Shown one piece after another: positions 8,571 through 19,660 of a DNA stretch of 64,000 nucleotides (within the stretch, counting starts at the first letter, position 1; each line of letters opens with the position of its first letter). The notes beneath the pieces were generated by a model. The model did no database searches and was not told where the DNA came from. It saw nothing but the letters and a program-made list of their open reading frames with translations. The stretch spans positions 1,054,001 through 1,118,000 of the forward strand of contig NZ_CP016162.1 of assembly GCF_001941865.1 (NCBI RefSeq), read 5' to 3'. This stretch comes from Pseudomonas alcaliphila JAB1. GTDB taxonomy: Bacteria > Pseudomonadota > Gammaproteobacteria > Pseudomonadales > Pseudomonadaceae. Made by a program: the position numbers and the translations under genes.

Positions 8571-11398
8571 CCGACTACAAAGCTACGCTGAACCTGCCCG
8601 ATACCCAGTTCCCGATGAAGGCCGGCCTGCCGCAACGCGAGCCGCAGACCCTGCAGCGCTGGAACGAGATTGGCCTGTATAGCAAGCTGCGCAAGATTGG
8701 CGAAGATCGGCCGAAGTTCGTCCTGCACGACGGCCCGCCCTATGCCAACGGCAGCATCCACATCGGTCATGCGGTGAACAAGATCCTCAAGGACATCATC
8801 ACCCGCTCCAAGACCCTGGCCGGCTTTGACGCGCCCTACGTGCCGGGCTGGGACTGCCACGGCCTGCCGATCGAGCACAAGGTCGAAACCACCTTCGGCA
8901 AGAATCAAGCAGCGGACCTGACCCGCGAGCGCTGCCGCACCTACGCCGGCGAGCAGATCGAAGGGCAGAAGGCCGACTTCATCCGCCTCGGTGTGCTCGG
9001 CGACTGGGACAACCCGTACAAGACCATGGATTTCGCCAACGAGGCTGGGGAGATCCGCGCCCTGGCCGAGATGGTCAAGCAGGGCTTCGTGTTCAAGGGT
9101 CTGAAACCGGTGAACTGGTGCTTCGACTGCGGCTCGGCGCTGGCCGAGGCCGAGGTGGAGTATCAGGACAAGAAGTCCGATGCCATCGACGTTGCCTTCC
9201 CCATCGAAGACGCAGGCAAATTGGCCGCCGCCTTCGGTCTGAGCGAGTTGAACAAGCCGACCGCCATCGTCATCTGGACCACCACGCCCTGGACCATCCC
9301 GGCCAACCAGGCGCTCAACGTACACCCGGAATTCACCTACGCGCTGGTCGACACCGGCGAGCGCATCCTGCTGCTGGCCGAGGAACTGGTCGAGTCCTGC
9401 CTGCAGCGCTACGGCCTGCAAGGTCAGGTGATCGCCACCGCGCCGGGCGCGGCGCTGGAGCTGATCCGTTTCCGCCATCCGTTCTACGAGCGTTTCTCGC
9501 CGGTGTACCTGGCCGAATACGTCGAGCTGGGCGCCGGTACCGGCATCGTTCACTCGTCGCCGGCCTATGGTGAGGACGACTTCCGTACCTGCAAAGCCTA
9601 CGGCATGAGCAACGACGACATTCTCAGCCCGGTGCAGAGCAATGGCGTCTACACCCCGGATCTGCCGTTCTTCGGCGGCCAGTTCATCTGGAAGGCCAAC
9701 CCGGCCATCGTCGAGAAACTCGCCGAAGTCGGTGCGCTGCTCAAGCACCAGCCGATCCAGCACAGCTATATGCACTGCTGGCGCCACAAGACGCCGCTGA
9801 TCTACCGCGCTACCGCGCAGTGGTTCGTCGGTATGGATACGCAGCCCAAGCAGGGCGCTCCCCTGCGTGAGCGCGCGCTGGCCGCCATCGAGCAGACCCA
9901 GTTCGTCCCGGGCTGGGGCCAGGCACGCCTGCACAGCATGATCGCCGGTCGTCCCGACTGGTGCATCTCGCGTCAGCGCAACTGGGGCGTGCCGATCCCG
10001 TTCTTCCTGCACAAGGCCACCGGCGAGCTGCACCCGCGCACCGTCGAGCTGATGGAAGAGGTCGCCAAGCGTGTCGAGCAGGAGGGCATCGAAGCCTGGT
10101 TCAAGCTCGACGCTGCCGAGCTGCTTGGCGCCGAAGCGGCTGACTACGACAAGATCAACGACACTCTCGACGTCTGGTTCGACTCCGGTACCACCCACTG
10201 GCATGTACTGCGTGGCTCGCACGGCCTCGGCCACACCACCGGCCCGCGCGCCGACCTGTACCTGGAAGGCTCGGACCAGCACCGCGGCTGGTTCCATTCG
10301 TCACTGCTGACCGGCAGCGCCATCGATGGTCACGCGCCGTACAAGGCGCTGCTGACCCACGGCTTCGTGGTCGACGAGAACGGCCGCAAGATGTCCAAGT
10401 CGCTGGGTAACGTGGTCGCCCCGCAGGAGGTCAACGACAGCCTGGGCGCCGATATCATGCGCCTGTGGGTCGCTTCCACCGACTATTCCGGCGAGATGGC
10501 CGTGTCCAAGGTGATCCTGCAGCGCAGCGCCGATGCCTACCGCCGCATCCGCAACACCGCGCGCTTCATGCTGGCCAACCTCAATGGTTTCGATCCGGCC
10601 AAGGACCTGCTGCAGCCTGAGCAGATGCTCGACCTCGACCGCTGGGCCGTGGACGCCGCCCTGCGTTTGCAGGAAGAAATCATCGAAGCGTACGGCGATT
10701 ACCGGTTCTGGAACGTCTACTCCAAGGTGCACAACTTCTGCGTGCAGGAGCTGGGCGGTTTCTACCTGGACATCATCAAGGACCGCCAGTACACCACCGC
10801 CGCCGACAGCGTGGCGCGCCGCTCCTGCCAGAGCGCGCTGTTCCACATCAGCGAGGCGCTGGTGCGCTGGATCGCGCCGATCCTGGCGTTCACCGCCGAG
10901 GAGATCTGGCAGTTCCTGCCGGGCGAGCGCAACGAGTCGGTGATGCTCAATACCTGGTACGCCGGTCTGCAGCGCCTGCCGGAAGGCTTCGAGCTGGACC
11001 GCGCCTATTGGGATCGCGTGATGGCGGTCAAGGCAGCGGTCAACAAGGAGCTGGAGAACCTGCGCACGGCCAAGGCCATCGGTGCCAGCCTGCAGGCCGA
11101 GGTCACCCTGTTCTGCGACGACGCCAAGCAGGCCGACCTGGCCAAGCTCGGCGACGAGCTGCGTTTCGCCCTGATCACCTCGGCGGCGCAGACCGCGCCG
11201 CTCGCTGATGCGCCGGCCGATGCGGTGGTGACCGAGGTCGAAGGCCTGAAGCTGAAGATCCTCAAGTCCGCCCACGCCAAGTGCGGCCGTTGCTGGCACT
11301 TCCGCGCCGATGTCGGCAGTCATGCCGCGCATCCTGAACTGTGCGATCGCTGCGTGAGCAACATCGAAGGTGAAGGTGAGGTGCGCAAGCATGCCTGA
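8567..11398 (+). CDS. ileS: Isoleucyl-tRNA synthetase
   Basis: A 943-residue class I synthetase charging tRNA-Ile. HIGH is at residues 65-68, KMSKS at about 608-612, the editing (CP1) domain with the [12 protein letters not shown] segment near 240-252, and a C-terminal zinc knuckle CGRCWHF...CDRC at about 905-930. Length equals the P. aeruginosa enzyme. It overlaps ribF by 4 bases upstream and lspA by 8 bases downstream. Confidence 0.97.
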   Translation: MTDYKATLNLPDTQFPMKAGLPQREPQTLQRWNEIGLYSKLRKIGEDRPKFVLHDGPPYANGSIHIGHAVNKILKDIITRSKTLAGFDAPYVPGWDCHGLPIEHKVETTFGKNQAADLTRERCRTYAGEQIEGQKADFIRLGVLGDWDNPYKTMDFANEAGEIRALAEMVKQGFVFKGLKPVNWCFDCGSALAEAEVEYQDKKSDAIDVAFPIEDAGKLAAAFGLSELNKPTAIVIWTTTPWTIPANQALNVHPEFTYALVDTGERILLLAEELVESCLQRYGLQGQVIATAPGAALELIRFRHPFYERFSPVYLAEYVELGAGTGIVHSSPAYGEDDFRTCKAYGMSNDDILSPVQSNGVYTPDLPFFGGQFIWKANPAIVEKLAEVGALLKHQPIQHSYMHCWRHKTPLIYRATAQWFVGMDTQPKQGAPLRERALAAIEQTQFVPGWGQARLHSMIAGRPDWCISRQRNWGVPIPFFLHKATGELHPRTVELMEEVAKRVEQEGIEAWFKLDAAELLGAEAADYDKINDTLDVWFDSGTTHWHVLRGSHGLGHTTGPRADLYLEGSDQHRGWFHSSLLTGSAIDGHAPYKALLTHGFVVDENGRKMSKSLGNVVAPQEVNDSLGADIMRLWVASTDYSGEMAVSKVILQRSADAYRRIRNTARFMLANLNGFDPAKDLLQPEQMLDLDRWAVDAALRLQEEIIEAYGDYRFWNVYSKVHNFCVQELGGFYLDIIKDRQYTTAADSVARRSCQSALFHISEALVRWIAPILAFTAEEIWQFLPGERNESVMLNTWYAGLQRLPEGFELDRAYWDRVMAVKAAVNKELENLRTAKAIGASLQAEVTLFCDDAKQADLAKLGDELRFALITSAAQTAPLADAPADAVVTEVEGLKLKILKSAHAKCGRCWHFRADVGSHAAHPELCDRCVSNIEGEGEVRKHA

Positions 11399-11900
11399 GT
11401 CCTCGCGTTTCGGGCATCTGCCCTGGTTGCTGTTGAGCGTGCTGATCCTGGTCGCCGACCGGGTGAGCAAGGACATCTTCGAGGGCACGCTGAGCATGTA
11501 TCAGCGCATCGAAGTGATTCCGGGCTACTTCGACTGGACCCTGGCCTACAACACCGGCGCCGCTTTCAGCTTCCTGGCCGATGCCGCCGGCTGGCAGCGC
11601 TGGTTTTTCGCAGCCATCGCCATCGTCGTCAGCGTCGTACTGGTGATCTGGCTCAAGCGCCTCAAGCGTCACGAAACCCTGCTGGCAGTAGCCCTGGCCA
11701 TGGTCCTGGGCGGCGCGCTGGGCAACCTGTACGACCGCGTGGTGCTTGGTCACGTGGTCGACTTCATCCTGGTGCACTGGCAGAGCCGCTGGTTCTTCCC
11801 GGCGTTCAACCTGGCTGACACCTTCATCACCATCGGCGCCATCCTGCTGGCGCTGGATATGTTCAAGAGCGACAAGTCCGCGAAGGAGGCTGCGCAATGA
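11391..11900 (+). CDS. lspA: Lipoprotein signal peptidase (SPase II)
   Basis: A 169-residue inner-membrane aspartyl protease that removes signal peptides from prolipoproteins after lipidation. Four hydrophobic segments are visible. The catalytic dyad is Asp124 ([11 protein letters not shown]) and Asp143 ([12 protein letters not shown]), the same numbers as in the P. aeruginosa enzyme. It starts inside the end of ileS and its stop overlaps the fkpB ATG. The BamD lipoprotein in this window and AlgK would be among its substrates. Confidence 0.96.
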   Translation: MPESSRFGHLPWLLLSVLILVADRVSKDIFEGTLSMYQRIEVIPGYFDWTLAYNTGAAFSFLADAAGWQRWFFAAIAIVVSVVLVIWLKRLKRHETLLAVALAMVLGGALGNLYDRVVLGHVVDFILVHWQSRWFFPAFNLADTFITIGAILLALDMFKSDKSAKEAAQ

Positions 11901-12334
11901 CAGACGTACGCATCGGGCCGGACAGGGAAGTGACCCTGCATTTCGCCCTCAAGCTGGAAAACGGCGATGTGGTCGACAGTACCTTCGACAAGCAACCGGC
12001 GACCTTCAAAGTCGGCGACGGCAATCTGCTGCCCGGTTTCGAGCAGGCGCTGTACGGCTTCAAGGCCGGCGACAAGCGCAGCGTGCAGGTACAGCCGGAG
12101 CAGGGCTTCGGCCAGCCCAATCCACAGAACGTGCAGATCATGCCGCGCAGCCAGTTCGAGGGCATGGAGCTCTCCGAAGGCCTGCTGGTGATCTTCAACG
12201 ATGCCGCCAATACCGAGCTGCCAGGCGTGGTCAAGGCGTTCGATGACAAGCAGGTCACCATCGACTTCAACCACCCACTGGCCGGTAAGGTGCTGGCCTT
12301 CGATGTGGAAATTATCGAGGTCAAGGCCCTCTAG
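11897..12334 (+). CDS. fkpB: FKBP-type peptidyl-prolyl isomerase (FkpB/SlpA-like)
   Basis: A 145-residue cytosolic proline isomerase/chaperone. The FKBP core has ENGDVVDSTFDKQPATFKVGDGNLLPGFEQAL, then an insert-in-flap region (IMPRSQF... VIFNDA), then HPLAGKVLAFDVEI. It lacks the metal-binding His-rich tail of SlyD, so FkpB/SlpA is the better name. The ATG overlaps the lspA stop by 4 bases. lspA-fkpB-ispH is the usual proteobacterial order. Confidence 0.88.
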   Translation: MTDVRIGPDREVTLHFALKLENGDVVDSTFDKQPATFKVGDGNLLPGFEQALYGFKAGDKRSVQVQPEQGFGQPNPQNVQIMPRSQFEGMELSEGLLVIFNDAANTELPGVVKAFDDKQVTIDFNHPLAGKVLAFDVEIIEVKAL

Positions 12335-12351
12335 ATCGCATCGCCGCTTCT

Positions 12352-12376
12352 GTAGGAGCGGCTTCAGCCGCGAAGC
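12352..12376 (+). repeat. Single GTAGGAGC-type repeat unit
   Basis: GTAGGAGCGGCTTCAGCCGC forms a hairpin (GCGGCTTCAGCCGC) just after the fkpB stop. Only one arm of the usual pair is present. Confidence 0.6.
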
Positions 12377-12420
12377 TCTTGTTGCAGCCTGCACTGATCC
12401 CGCGCAGGCTGTACCTTCCA

Positions 12421-12448
12421 GGAACGACCGATAGCGTCGTTTCGTTCC
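12421..12448 (+). promoter_or_regulatory. Inverted repeat in the ispH leader
   Basis: GGAACGA (12421-12427) and TCGTTCC (12442-12448) are perfect complements, with an alternative inner pairing ACGAC/GTCGT. It lies 24 bases before the ispH start. Role unknown. Confidence 0.3.
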
Positions 12449-12472
12449 TCGATCAATACCGAGACAGCCAGC

Positions 12473-13417
12473 ATGCATATCAAACTCGCCAACCCCCGAG
12501 GCTTCTGCGCCGGCGTTGATCGCGCCATCGAAATCGTCAACCGCGCCCTGGAAGTCTTCGGCCCGCCGATCTACGTGCGCCATGAAGTAGTGCACAACAA
12601 GTTCGTGGTCGAGGACCTGCGTGCCCGCGGCGCGGTATTTGTCGAAGAGCTGGATCAGGTGCCGGACGACGTCATCGTCATCTTCAGCGCCCACGGCGTG
12701 TCCAAGGCCGTGCGCGACGAGGCCGCTCGGCGCGGTCTCAAGGTGTTCGACGCCACCTGCCCGCTGGTGACCAAGGTGCACATGGAAGTGGTGCGCTACA
12801 GCCGTGAGGGCCGCGAGTGCATTCTCATCGGCCACGAAGGCCACCCGGAAGTCGAAGGCACCATGGGCCAGTACGACGCCAGCAACGGCGGCGCCATCTA
12901 CCTGGTGGAAGACGAGGCCGACGTCGCCGAACTGCAGGTGCGCAACCCCGAGAACCTGGCGTTCGTCACCCAGACCACCCTGTCGATGGACGACACCAGC
13001 AAGGTGATCGACGCCCTGCGCAGCAAGTTCCCCGCCATTGGTGGCCCGCGCAAGGACGACATCTGCTACGCCACGCAGAACCGTCAGGATGCGGTCAAGC
13101 AACTGGCCAGCGAGTGCGACGTGCTGCTGGTCGTTGGCAGCCCCAACAGCTCCAACTCCAACCGTCTGCGCGAACTGGCCGAGCGCATGGGCACACCTGC
13201 CTACCTGATCGATGGCGCCGAAGACCTCAAGCGTGAGTGGTTCGATGGCGTGAAGGGTATTGGCATCACAGCGGGCGCTTCGGCGCCTGAGGTGCTGGTG
13301 CGTGGAGTAGTAGGCCAGCTTCGTGCCTGGGGGGCAGAAGGGGAGACGGAGTTGGATGGGCGGCCGGAGAACATTACGTTTTCGATGCCGAAGGAGTTGC
13401 GGGTGAAGGCGCTGTGA
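12473..13417 (+). CDS. ispH: 4-hydroxy-3-methylbut-2-enyl diphosphate reductase
   Basis: A 314-residue [4Fe-4S] enzyme that makes IPP and DMAPP in the last step of the MEP isoprenoid pathway. The three cluster cysteines are visible: Cys12 ([10 protein letters not shown]), Cys96 (FDATCPLV) and Cys198 ([12 protein letters not shown]). The [10 protein letters not shown] and [11 protein letters not shown] substrate motifs are intact. It is the last gene before a bidirectional terminator and is convergent with pilE. Confidence 0.96.
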   Translation: MHIKLANPRGFCAGVDRAIEIVNRALEVFGPPIYVRHEVVHNKFVVEDLRARGAVFVEELDQVPDDVIVIFSAHGVSKAVRDEAARRGLKVFDATCPLVTKVHMEVVRYSREGRECILIGHEGHPEVEGTMGQYDASNGGAIYLVEDEADVAELQVRNPENLAFVTQTTLSMDDTSKVIDALRSKFPAIGGPRKDDICYATQNRQDAVKQLASECDVLLVVGSPNSSNSNRLRELAERMGTPAYLIDGAEDLKREWFDGVKGIGITAGASAPEVLVRGVVGQLRAWGAEGETELDGRPENITFSMPKELRVKAL

Positions 13418-13425
13418 GCTGAAAA

Positions 13426-13455
13426 GAAAAAGGCGATCCGAAGATCGCCTTTTTT
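13426..13455. terminator. Bidirectional terminator between ispH and pilE
   Basis: AAAAAGGCGATC pairs with GATCGCCTTTTTT around a 4-base loop. A and T runs on both sides allow it to serve both convergent genes. Confidence 0.85.
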
Positions 13456-13466
13456 ATTCGTGGTAG

Positions 13467-13928
13467 TCAACGCCAGCACTGATCGACCGTCTTGGCATCC
13501 GGCCCGGTGGATGTTTTACCTTTGATGCCGACAGCTGTGAGGGTCAGGTTGCCACAGAGGCCGTCGCCGATGGTCTGCTCGGCCGTCAGCGTATAACCGC
13601 CATCTCCGTTGGTACGGGAGATGGCTACCAGATAATAGCCGTTCTCAGAGCGCACCTTGGCAGATGCGCTGTTGATGTTGGTCACGCTGGCCTGATTAGA
13701 AACCAGCAAGTCCAGATCCTGAGGTGTGGTCACGTAGCGATTGTTCTGGGCATAGAAACGCTCCTGTCGTGCTGCCATTTCCTGCAGCAGCGCCATGCCC
13801 TCAGCTCTTTTGCTACGCGTGATGTAGTCCTGGTAGTTGGGGATGGCGATTGCAGCCAGGATGCCGATGATCGCTACAGCGAGCATCAGTTCGATCAAGC
13901 TGAAGCCTTTCTGTTTACGCTGAATCAT
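13467..13928 (-). CDS. pilE: Type IV pilus minor pilin PilE
   Basis: A 153-residue prepilin. The leader MIQRKQKG is cut before [25 protein letters not shown], which has Glu5 and a typical hydrophobic helix; two cysteines in the C-terminal part (GLCGN and DQCWR) can form the D-loop disulfide. PilE links the tip complex to the pilus fibre. Its ATG overlaps the pilY1 TGA (ATGA), making it the last gene of the operon. Confidence 0.93.
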   Translation of the reverse strand: MIQRKQKGFSLIELMLAVAIIGILAAIAIPNYQDYITRSKRAEGMALLQEMAARQERFYAQNNRYVTTPQDLDLLVSNQASVTNINSASAKVRSENGYYLVAISRTNGDGGYTLTAEQTIGDGLCGNLTLTAVGIKGKTSTGPDAKTVDQCWR

Positions 13929-16900
13929 TGAAACTCCTCCGGCACGATATGCCAGCTCTGACGGCCGCTGCTGTTAGGGTCATCGCCGACGGTCGCGGGG
14001 TCTGCTGCGCCATCGCTGCCGAACACCTTGTTGCCGGGGGCCAATGTAAAGCCACCCAGGGCAGGGAAACGCATGCCGGATACGACATTGGCATTGTACT
14101 GGTCAGTCGGGTTGACCAGGCGATCCGCATTCAGGTCAAGCACGTTGAAGCGTGTGCGACCGCCAGTGAAGGCATCGACTGCATATAGCCAGGTATCTGC
14201 CCCTGCCTGGCAGGGATCCTGATTGGGGGTCAGGCTGCTGAGGAACAGGATGGAGCCGCTGGCTGTCATGTTGTTGATGATCATCTCCCCTTCAAGTGTC
14301 GGGGTGCCATTGCTACTTTTTACGGCCATGTCCAGCGCCCAGCCCCATTGTGTAACCAGGGTATCGGATTCCGGAATCTTGACGTCGACATCGCTGCTGG
14401 TCGGCGCACGGAACCACTGCGCAGGCTCCTGACTGACCAGGCGGATATCGCGAGTTGCACTTTGCTGTTCGTCGCCGATAACGACACTGTTTTGTTGCGC
14501 GGTGAAGCTTTGTTCAAGTAAACGACCGGCGCGAGTCCCCGCCACAGGCGTATTTTCTGTAGTGCTCTGGCGCTTGGTGTTGCGGTCCCAGATGCCATAC
14601 AGCGTCATGGCTCGGCTGGTGTCTACATTGGCGTCGCTTGTTTCCAGATACTTGCCGGTACCGAACAGCACCAGATAGCCGTAGCTAGAGGGGTGACGAA
14701 CCAGCGAAGGCTGAATGGTGATGGCCTGACGCTTGCCGGCCTTATCTCTGGCAACGAACAGCGGTTTGTCACCGTAGGCCAGTTTGAAGTCAGCCTTGCT
14801 CGTGCTAGCAACTTCCGTATTGGCGCGGGCAAACGGATCGCCAGTGATGGAAGCGATGTTATTCGTGGTCTTTACGAGATCAAAGCGCCACAGATTACCT
14901 TGCAGGTCGCCAGCATAGGCATAGTCCACCAGCCCGTCGCCATTGTTATCCGCACCGCGAACGCTGGAAAGTCCATTAGAGAGGGTGATATTACCTTCCA
15001 CAACATCCGGCACGGTGATCTTCTTGATCAGCTCGCCGCTCTTGATGTTGATGATCAGTAATGCGGCCTTGTCGTTCGTGCTGTTGTAGCCGTTGCCCTG
15101 CAGGACTGCCCACTCACCCGTATGCAGGCGCACGATCTCGGGTTGTGCGAAGGTGAAGCCGAGGTCGGCATCCTTTGCGGAGTCGAACTCCCATAGCAGC
15201 TTGATCTGCGTCGGGTCGGTAACGTCCAGTGCGAACAGGGATTTTCCCCCTGCGCGCAGGGTTCCGATTAGCACGGTGCGCCAGCCTTCGTCGTCACCGA
15301 AGTAAACGTCACGGACAATAGGGCTGCCATCGACAAAGTAGCGATGTCCGGCGCCGCTGTAGTTCTGGCCCGTAAGGCGGTAAAGATTCTTGATGACTTC
15401 CGTGGGGATGAAGGCGAACTCCTCGCGGCCGGTCGCAGCATTAAAGCCATGTAGCATGCCGTCGTTGCCACCGACATAAATCATCTCGGGGCGACCGCCT
15501 GGGTTGTTTACAGAACTCTTCTGATAGGTTTCGCGGAATGCTGCATAGCTTTTGTAGCTCGCGCGGTTACCCAGTGGGTTTTCAATGGCGTCGGCTAGGT
15601 ACGCTAAATATGCAGGTGTACCGACTACCGCCGGGCTGGAGTTTATAATATCGCCCATCACAGTACGATTGTTGCGTTTGCGAAATTTTGGAGTGGCATC
15701 ACCTTCGCCACTGCGCTCGCCGCGAATATAGGCGACGCGTTGTTCTCCACGATTATCTTGAGCGGCCACCAGGCTATCAGGATCAATATTTAACAAGCTT
15801 TGTAACGTACCGAGATTGCTCCATGTAAAGTCTTTAAGGCCAGTATTGCTATTACTTGATGCTGCCATCGTAACTCGGCGAGTGAGAGGGTCGAGGTTTT
15901 GGTTGGCAGTCTGTATATTCCATAATTCTGTCGTCTGACCATTGGCACTGACCAGCGTCTTACTCAGTTGGCCACTCCAGTCCTCACTGGAGAATTGAGT
16001 GGCGTAGACATTACTCTGCAGGTCGTTGCCATCGCTATCTGATACAAAGGATGCAGATACGGCCGGACGTGCAGCTGTGGAAGTGCGATCTGCGATGCGA
16101 TTGAGAATATCGCGGAAGGCCTGAACCATGGCTTCTGGACTGTCGGCACTAAAGAACTCGCCTCGGGAGTTGATGGCTGCGTGCCAGAGGTCGTAGACGT
16201 TGCTGGCACTGCTGTCAGATGCCACTGGCCAGTTAGCTGTGCCGTTGAGAATATTCAGATAACCCCCAGCGAAAGTATCGTCTTCCCAAGGCACATTCAC
16301 GTTATTAAGGGCCTCTCCTAGGCCGAGACCAACCATATAGTTGGTCATATGCTGCCAAGTAGCAGGGTTGTTGCGTGCATCCCAGTACTCGCTGGAGCTA
16401 TCGTTGTTTTTTACACGAACGTAGGGTTTGATATCGTTGCTTAAGTTAGATAGATCAGTCGCCCAGTAGTGCATGGCTAGATCGGCCAGAGTGTTGGTCG
16501 TCGTATCTGCATAGGGGCGGCGAGTATTTGTGTAGCTAATGTTGTCCGGGAGAGTGAAGGTGTTGTGATCCGGGCGTAGTGTGGTGCTCGGATTACCATT
16601 ATTACCGTTCCACATGCCATCGGTCATCATGATGTGGAAGCTTGGTCGGCAAGAGTACATGGGGTTTTGAACAGTAGTGCCCGTGCTGCCAGTCGCTGTA
16701 TATGGATTAGGTGTCAGAGCCCAGGCTGTATCGCCCTGCAGAAACTTTCCGGCACGGTCAAGAGTTGTGCGCAGAGGAGTGCCGCCTGAGAAATTTACAT
16801 TAGTTAGCCAAGTCAGGAAGTTTGATTTGTGGCGGTTGGTGAAGATCCTGAAGCGGTTATCACTGCAAGCATTATTAGTGCTGCTGCTCGTGAAGGTTGA

Positions 16901-17842
16901 GCAATTATTCAAACTTTGCCAGGTAAAGCGGACTGCTGGTGATAGATCATAGAAGGCAAGATGAGCGGCACTCTGAGTTGCTAGGGCGCGATCACGATAG
17001 AAGGAGTACCAGATTGCAAAGTTTTGCTGCTCGTCGGCAGTAACCAGGCGCAGTCGGTAGCATGCGTCGTTGTTTCGAGCATCACTAGCGCTGCAACCGC
17101 TAAGGGTTGGTTCAAATACATAATAATAGGCCGGTACGGAGCGCTTACGCATGTCTACAGTGGCAGTATTGCTGCTGCGGCTGCAAGGTACATTGGAGAA
17201 GTTTATGCCGTTCCAGTTGGCGCTTGCGGTACAGTTGGTGCCTGTAGTTGTCCGATTGATGTTGTAAGTTATACCCCCTGGAGTGGTTATGGATGCGTTG
17301 GGAGTGCTGGTTGTTACCGTTGCTTGAGCTAGAAAGTCTTCTTGTGGGTTTTCGGCTAGCTCTCTGATGCTGCCGAATCCAAAGTCGTCATAGTTACAGT
17401 TGCCAGCAGAATCTTCGGTGCAATACCAAGTGACGCGATAGCTATTGGAGAGATTGATTTCTCCCAGAGACGACTTAAAGCCCATATGGCGTGCTTTGGT
17501 AAAACTAGTGCTGTAGATTTGATCCGTACCGTCGACGCTTATTCCCTTGGGAATTAAGTAAGTGGTATTGGGGTTGTAGTAAATCGGGTTAAAGTCGGCG
17601 GATTTGGCTCGTTTGGTGCGCATGGTGGAGTCAGCGGCAATCGAGTCGGGGACATGGGAGCGCTTCATTGAGCCCGAGTCGTCGATGCTGAATATGAGGT
17701 TGGGAGCTACCGAGTCAACTAGCATTAGTGGCTGTTGGCTTATGTTTAGTGAAGCTCCGCTAGCAGTTAATGTGCTACTAAAATAGATAAAAAATCCCAC
17801 ACTACTAAGCAATGGGCGACGCAATAGTGAATAAGCTTTCAT
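13925..17842 (-). CDS. pilY1: Type IV pilus tip adhesin / assembly protein PilY1
   Basis: A large secreted protein of 1305 residues by the start chosen here, ATG at 17842 with AGGA seven bases upstream; an ATG eight codons earlier is possible. A signal peptide (about residues 1-33) is followed by a von Willebrand A fold with the MIDAS motif DDSGSMK near residue 55. The C-terminal half (from about residue 600) is the beta-propeller PilC/PilY domain with a calcium-loop motif DNNGDGLVD. PilY1 primes pilus assembly and senses surfaces. The N-terminal half is clearly more A/T-rich than the flanking genes. PilY2 does not follow. Confidence 0.92.
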   Translation of the reverse strand: MKAYSLLRRPLLSSVGFFIYFSSTLTASGASLNISQQPLMLVDSVAPNLIFSIDDSGSMKRSHVPDSIAADSTMRTKRAKSADFNPIYYNPNTTYLIPKGISVDGTDQIYSTSFTKARHMGFKSSLGEINLSNSYRVTWYCTEDSAGNCNYDDFGFGSIRELAENPQEDFLAQATVTTSTPNASITTPGGITYNINRTTTGTNCTASANWNGINFSNVPCSRSSNTATVDMRKRSVPAYYYVFEPTLSGCSASDARNNDACYRLRLVTADEQQNFAIWYSFYRDRALATQSAAHLAFYDLSPAVRFTWQSLNNCSTFTSSSTNNACSDNRFRIFTNRHKSNFLTWLTNVNFSGGTPLRTTLDRAGKFLQGDTAWALTPNPYTATGSTGTTVQNPMYSCRPSFHIMMTDGMWNGNNGNPSTTLRPDHNTFTLPDNISYTNTRRPYADTTTNTLADLAMHYWATDLSNLSNDIKPYVRVKNNDSSSEYWDARNNPATWQHMTNYMVGLGLGEALNNVNVPWEDDTFAGGYLNILNGTANWPVASDSSASNVYDLWHAAINSRGEFFSADSPEAMVQAFRDILNRIADRTSTAARPAVSASFVSDSDGNDLQSNVYATQFSSEDWSGQLSKTLVSANGQTTELWNIQTANQNLDPLTRRVTMAASSNSNTGLKDFTWSNLGTLQSLLNIDPDSLVAAQDNRGEQRVAYIRGERSGEGDATPKFRKRNNRTVMGDIINSSPAVVGTPAYLAYLADAIENPLGNRASYKSYAAFRETYQKSSVNNPGGRPEMIYVGGNDGMLHGFNAATGREEFAFIPTEVIKNLYRLTGQNYSGAGHRYFVDGSPIVRDVYFGDDEGWRTVLIGTLRAGGKSLFALDVTDPTQIKLLWEFDSAKDADLGFTFAQPEIVRLHTGEWAVLQGNGYNSTNDKAALLIINIKSGELIKKITVPDVVEGNITLSNGLSSVRGADNNGDGLVDYAYAGDLQGNLWRFDLVKTTNNIASITGDPFARANTEVASTSKADFKLAYGDKPLFVARDKAGKRQAITIQPSLVRHPSSYGYLVLFGTGKYLETSDANVDTSRAMTLYGIWDRNTKRQSTTENTPVAGTRAGRLLEQSFTAQQNSVVIGDEQQSATRDIRLVSQEPAQWFRAPTSSDVDVKIPESDTLVTQWGWALDMAVKSSNGTPTLEGEMIINNMTASGSILFLSSLTPNQDPCQAGADTWLYAVDAFTGGRTRFNVLDLNADRLVNPTDQYNANVVSGMRFPALGGFTLAPGNKVFGSDGAADPATVGDDPNSSGRQSWHIVPEEFQ

Positions 17843-17868
17843 GATCTGTTCCTGTTTTATGCCCATGC

Positions 17869-18423
17869 TCAGTTGCTTTCGATCCGGCCCTTGGAGTTCA
17901 GGGCAACGGTCGAGCGCACGGCGCTGTTCAACCCGTTATTACTGGCCATGCCGTTTACCTCGTAGCGGAATACGCCAATACCAAGCAGCATGTTCCCGTA
18001 TTCGGGGTTTTCCGACTCGCCCTGAAGTTCGCCGCCAGGTGCGATCTGCGCGTACCAGGTGGCGTCGCCGTAAAGTTCGGTGTTGTCGTCCGGGGAATAG
18101 ACCTGCTTGTTGGTTGCGTCTATGGCGTAGGCGGGCTCTTTGTCGAGCAGGCAAAGCGTACCGGCGGCAATGCCTTCACAGGTGCTGGTCGGTTCCTGAG
18201 GGCCACGCTGAACCGTTCTGCGCTCACCATCGCGCACACTGGCTTCCGCCACGTTGAGCAGTTGCTTCTGCTCGATCATGTTGCCGGTGATGCGCGACTC
18301 CAGGCTGACCTCGCGCATGTTGGCGATGGCCAGAACCGTGATGACCAGCAGAAATATCAACGCAATAAGCAGGCTGATACCTTGCTGGCGCTGTCCCAGG
18401 TTGTGTTGGCGGATAATCGTCAT
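17869..18423 (-). CDS. pilX: Minor pilin PilX
   Basis: A 184-residue prepilin cleaved in RQQG-ISLLIALIFLLVITVLAIA. Residue 5 of the mature form is Ile and not Glu, as expected for PilX/GspK-like tip pilins. The body contains SLESRITGNMIEQKQLLNVAEASVRDGE, typical of PilX. The start ATG overlaps the pilW stop by 4 bases. Confidence 0.92.
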   Translation of the reverse strand: MTIIRQHNLGQRQQGISLLIALIFLLVITVLAIANMREVSLESRITGNMIEQKQLLNVAEASVRDGERRTVQRGPQEPTSTCEGIAAGTLCLLDKEPAYAIDATNKQVYSPDDNTELYGDATWYAQIAPGGELQGESENPEYGNMLLGIGVFRYEVNGMASNNGLNSAVRSTVALNSKGRIESN

Positions 18424-19142
18424 GGCATCAGGTTCCTCATGCTGGTGCTGCTGGAGAGCATGGTGTAGAGACGTTTGTCATTGGGGGCATTGCCGAACCA
18501 GAATTCGTAGACCGCACTGCCTGCGCTCTTGCCGATTTCGGTTGGGCTGGCGGTCATGATGGCGAATTGCACGGCACGCACGCGGGCATTCGCCGCCGGT
18601 GTCGGGGTGTATTCGCTGATGCGCTTGTCATCGTTGTAATTGACGCCGTAATCGAAATTCAGCGCTGTGATGCCTGTGGCGATGGCTTGTCCGTTGCAGC
18701 GCAATTCACCGTCGGTGAGCTGGAATAGCTCGACAACTGGAGCGGTGTTCACGTAAGGATTATTGGGAATATTGGCAATCAGGTCGCCACTGCAGGTGCG
18801 TGCCCCGGGAAAGGCAGGCTGGTAGCGGATGCAGAAGCTGGTGGCGTTAATGCGTTTAACCACTTCACCGGCAGCCATGGCACCGCAGTTGGCGAGATTC
18901 GCAGAAGGAAAGGCTGCCTCCATGGTTTCATCGGGGCGACGGCGGTAGCCTGTCTTGGTCAGCGTTTCTTCCAGCAGCAGGATGGAGAAACGTGCGCTTT
19001 CGATATTCTGTCCCTGGCTCTGCTGGAACAGCGTGTTCTCGCGGTTGTCCAGGTAGACCTGAGTGATGCCCAGAATCAGGAAGCTGCTGATCAGCAGGGC
19101 TACCATCATTTCGATAATGGAAAGGCCATGTTGCTTGTGCAT
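18420..19142 (-). CDS. pilW: Minor pilin PilW
   Basis: A 240-residue prepilin with the leader MHKQHG and mature start LSIIEMMVALLISSFLILGITQVY, including Glu5. Cysteines at FCIRYQPAF, TCSGDL and LRCNGQ fit the disulfide-rich globular head. It belongs to the tip complex with PilV, PilX, FimU and PilY1. The start is two bases after the pilV stop. Confidence 0.92.
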   Translation of the reverse strand: MHKQHGLSIIEMMVALLISSFLILGITQVYLDNRENTLFQQSQGQNIESARFSILLLEETLTKTGYRRRPDETMEAAFPSANLANCGAMAAGEVVKRINATSFCIRYQPAFPGARTCSGDLIANIPNNPYVNTAPVVELFQLTDGELRCNGQAIATGITALNFDYGVNYNDDKRISEYTPTPAANARVRAVQFAIMTASPTEIGKSAGSAVYEFWFGNAPNDKRLYTMLSSSTSMRNLMP

Positions 19143-19144
19143 GG

Positions 19145-19660
19145 TCAGAGTTCTCCGCGCAGGCGCAAGGTACAGATAAAGGGATCAGCGCCGTTACCGC
19201 AGGCCTCGCCGTTGGAGCGCCAGGCGACCTGAACCTCGATGGTGGAGCCAGCCGCACAGGCGCCGGGCACCTGGGAGCGACAGATGTAGAAGGCATTGCG
19301 CACGGCCACGGCATCATCGTCTTCACCGGCAGTGCCGGGCATCAGCGTGCGCACTTTCTCGCTCCAGCAGGTCAGTTGCCTGGCCACATTGCTGGCTGGA
19401 ATGGCGGCTGCGCCACATGCACCTTCTGCTTCGAGCGAGTTGATCATGTAGTCATCACGGGCGTCGGGATTGGCGCGGATCTTTTCCATGATCTCGGTGG
19501 CCAGCATGACGGCGTTGTTGCGCGCAACGGAGTCCGAGGTGAACTGGATGCCACGGCCTTGCATGGCCACCAGGCCCAGCATGCCGACTGTCAGCAGAAC
19601 CAGCGTGACCAGTACTTCGATCAGGCTGAAGCCGCGACTTGTCTCTTTTGCATTACTCAT
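19145..19660 (-). CDS. pilV: Minor pilin PilV
   Basis: A 171-residue prepilin: leader MSNAKETSRG, then FSLIEVLVTLVLLTVGMLGLVAMQ with Glu5. The ATG at 19660 overlaps the fimU TGA and has AGGA nine bases upstream; a TTG three codons earlier is rejected. Cysteines in GACGAA, LTCWSE and YICRS suggest disulfides in the head. Confidence 0.92.
   Translation of the reverse strand: MSNAKETSRGFSLIEVLVTLVLLTVGMLGLVAMQGRGIQFTSDSVARNNAVMLATEIMEKIRANPDARDDYMINSLEAEGACGAAAIPASNVARQLTCWSEKVRTLMPGTAGEDDDAVAVRNAFYICRSQVPGACAAGSTIEVQVAWRSNGEACGNGADPFICTLRLRGEL

Noticed and set aside
8321..10297. 658-codon open frame opposite ribF and ileS
   Set aside because: Shadow of strongly conserved genes; no ribosome site and no recognisable motif.
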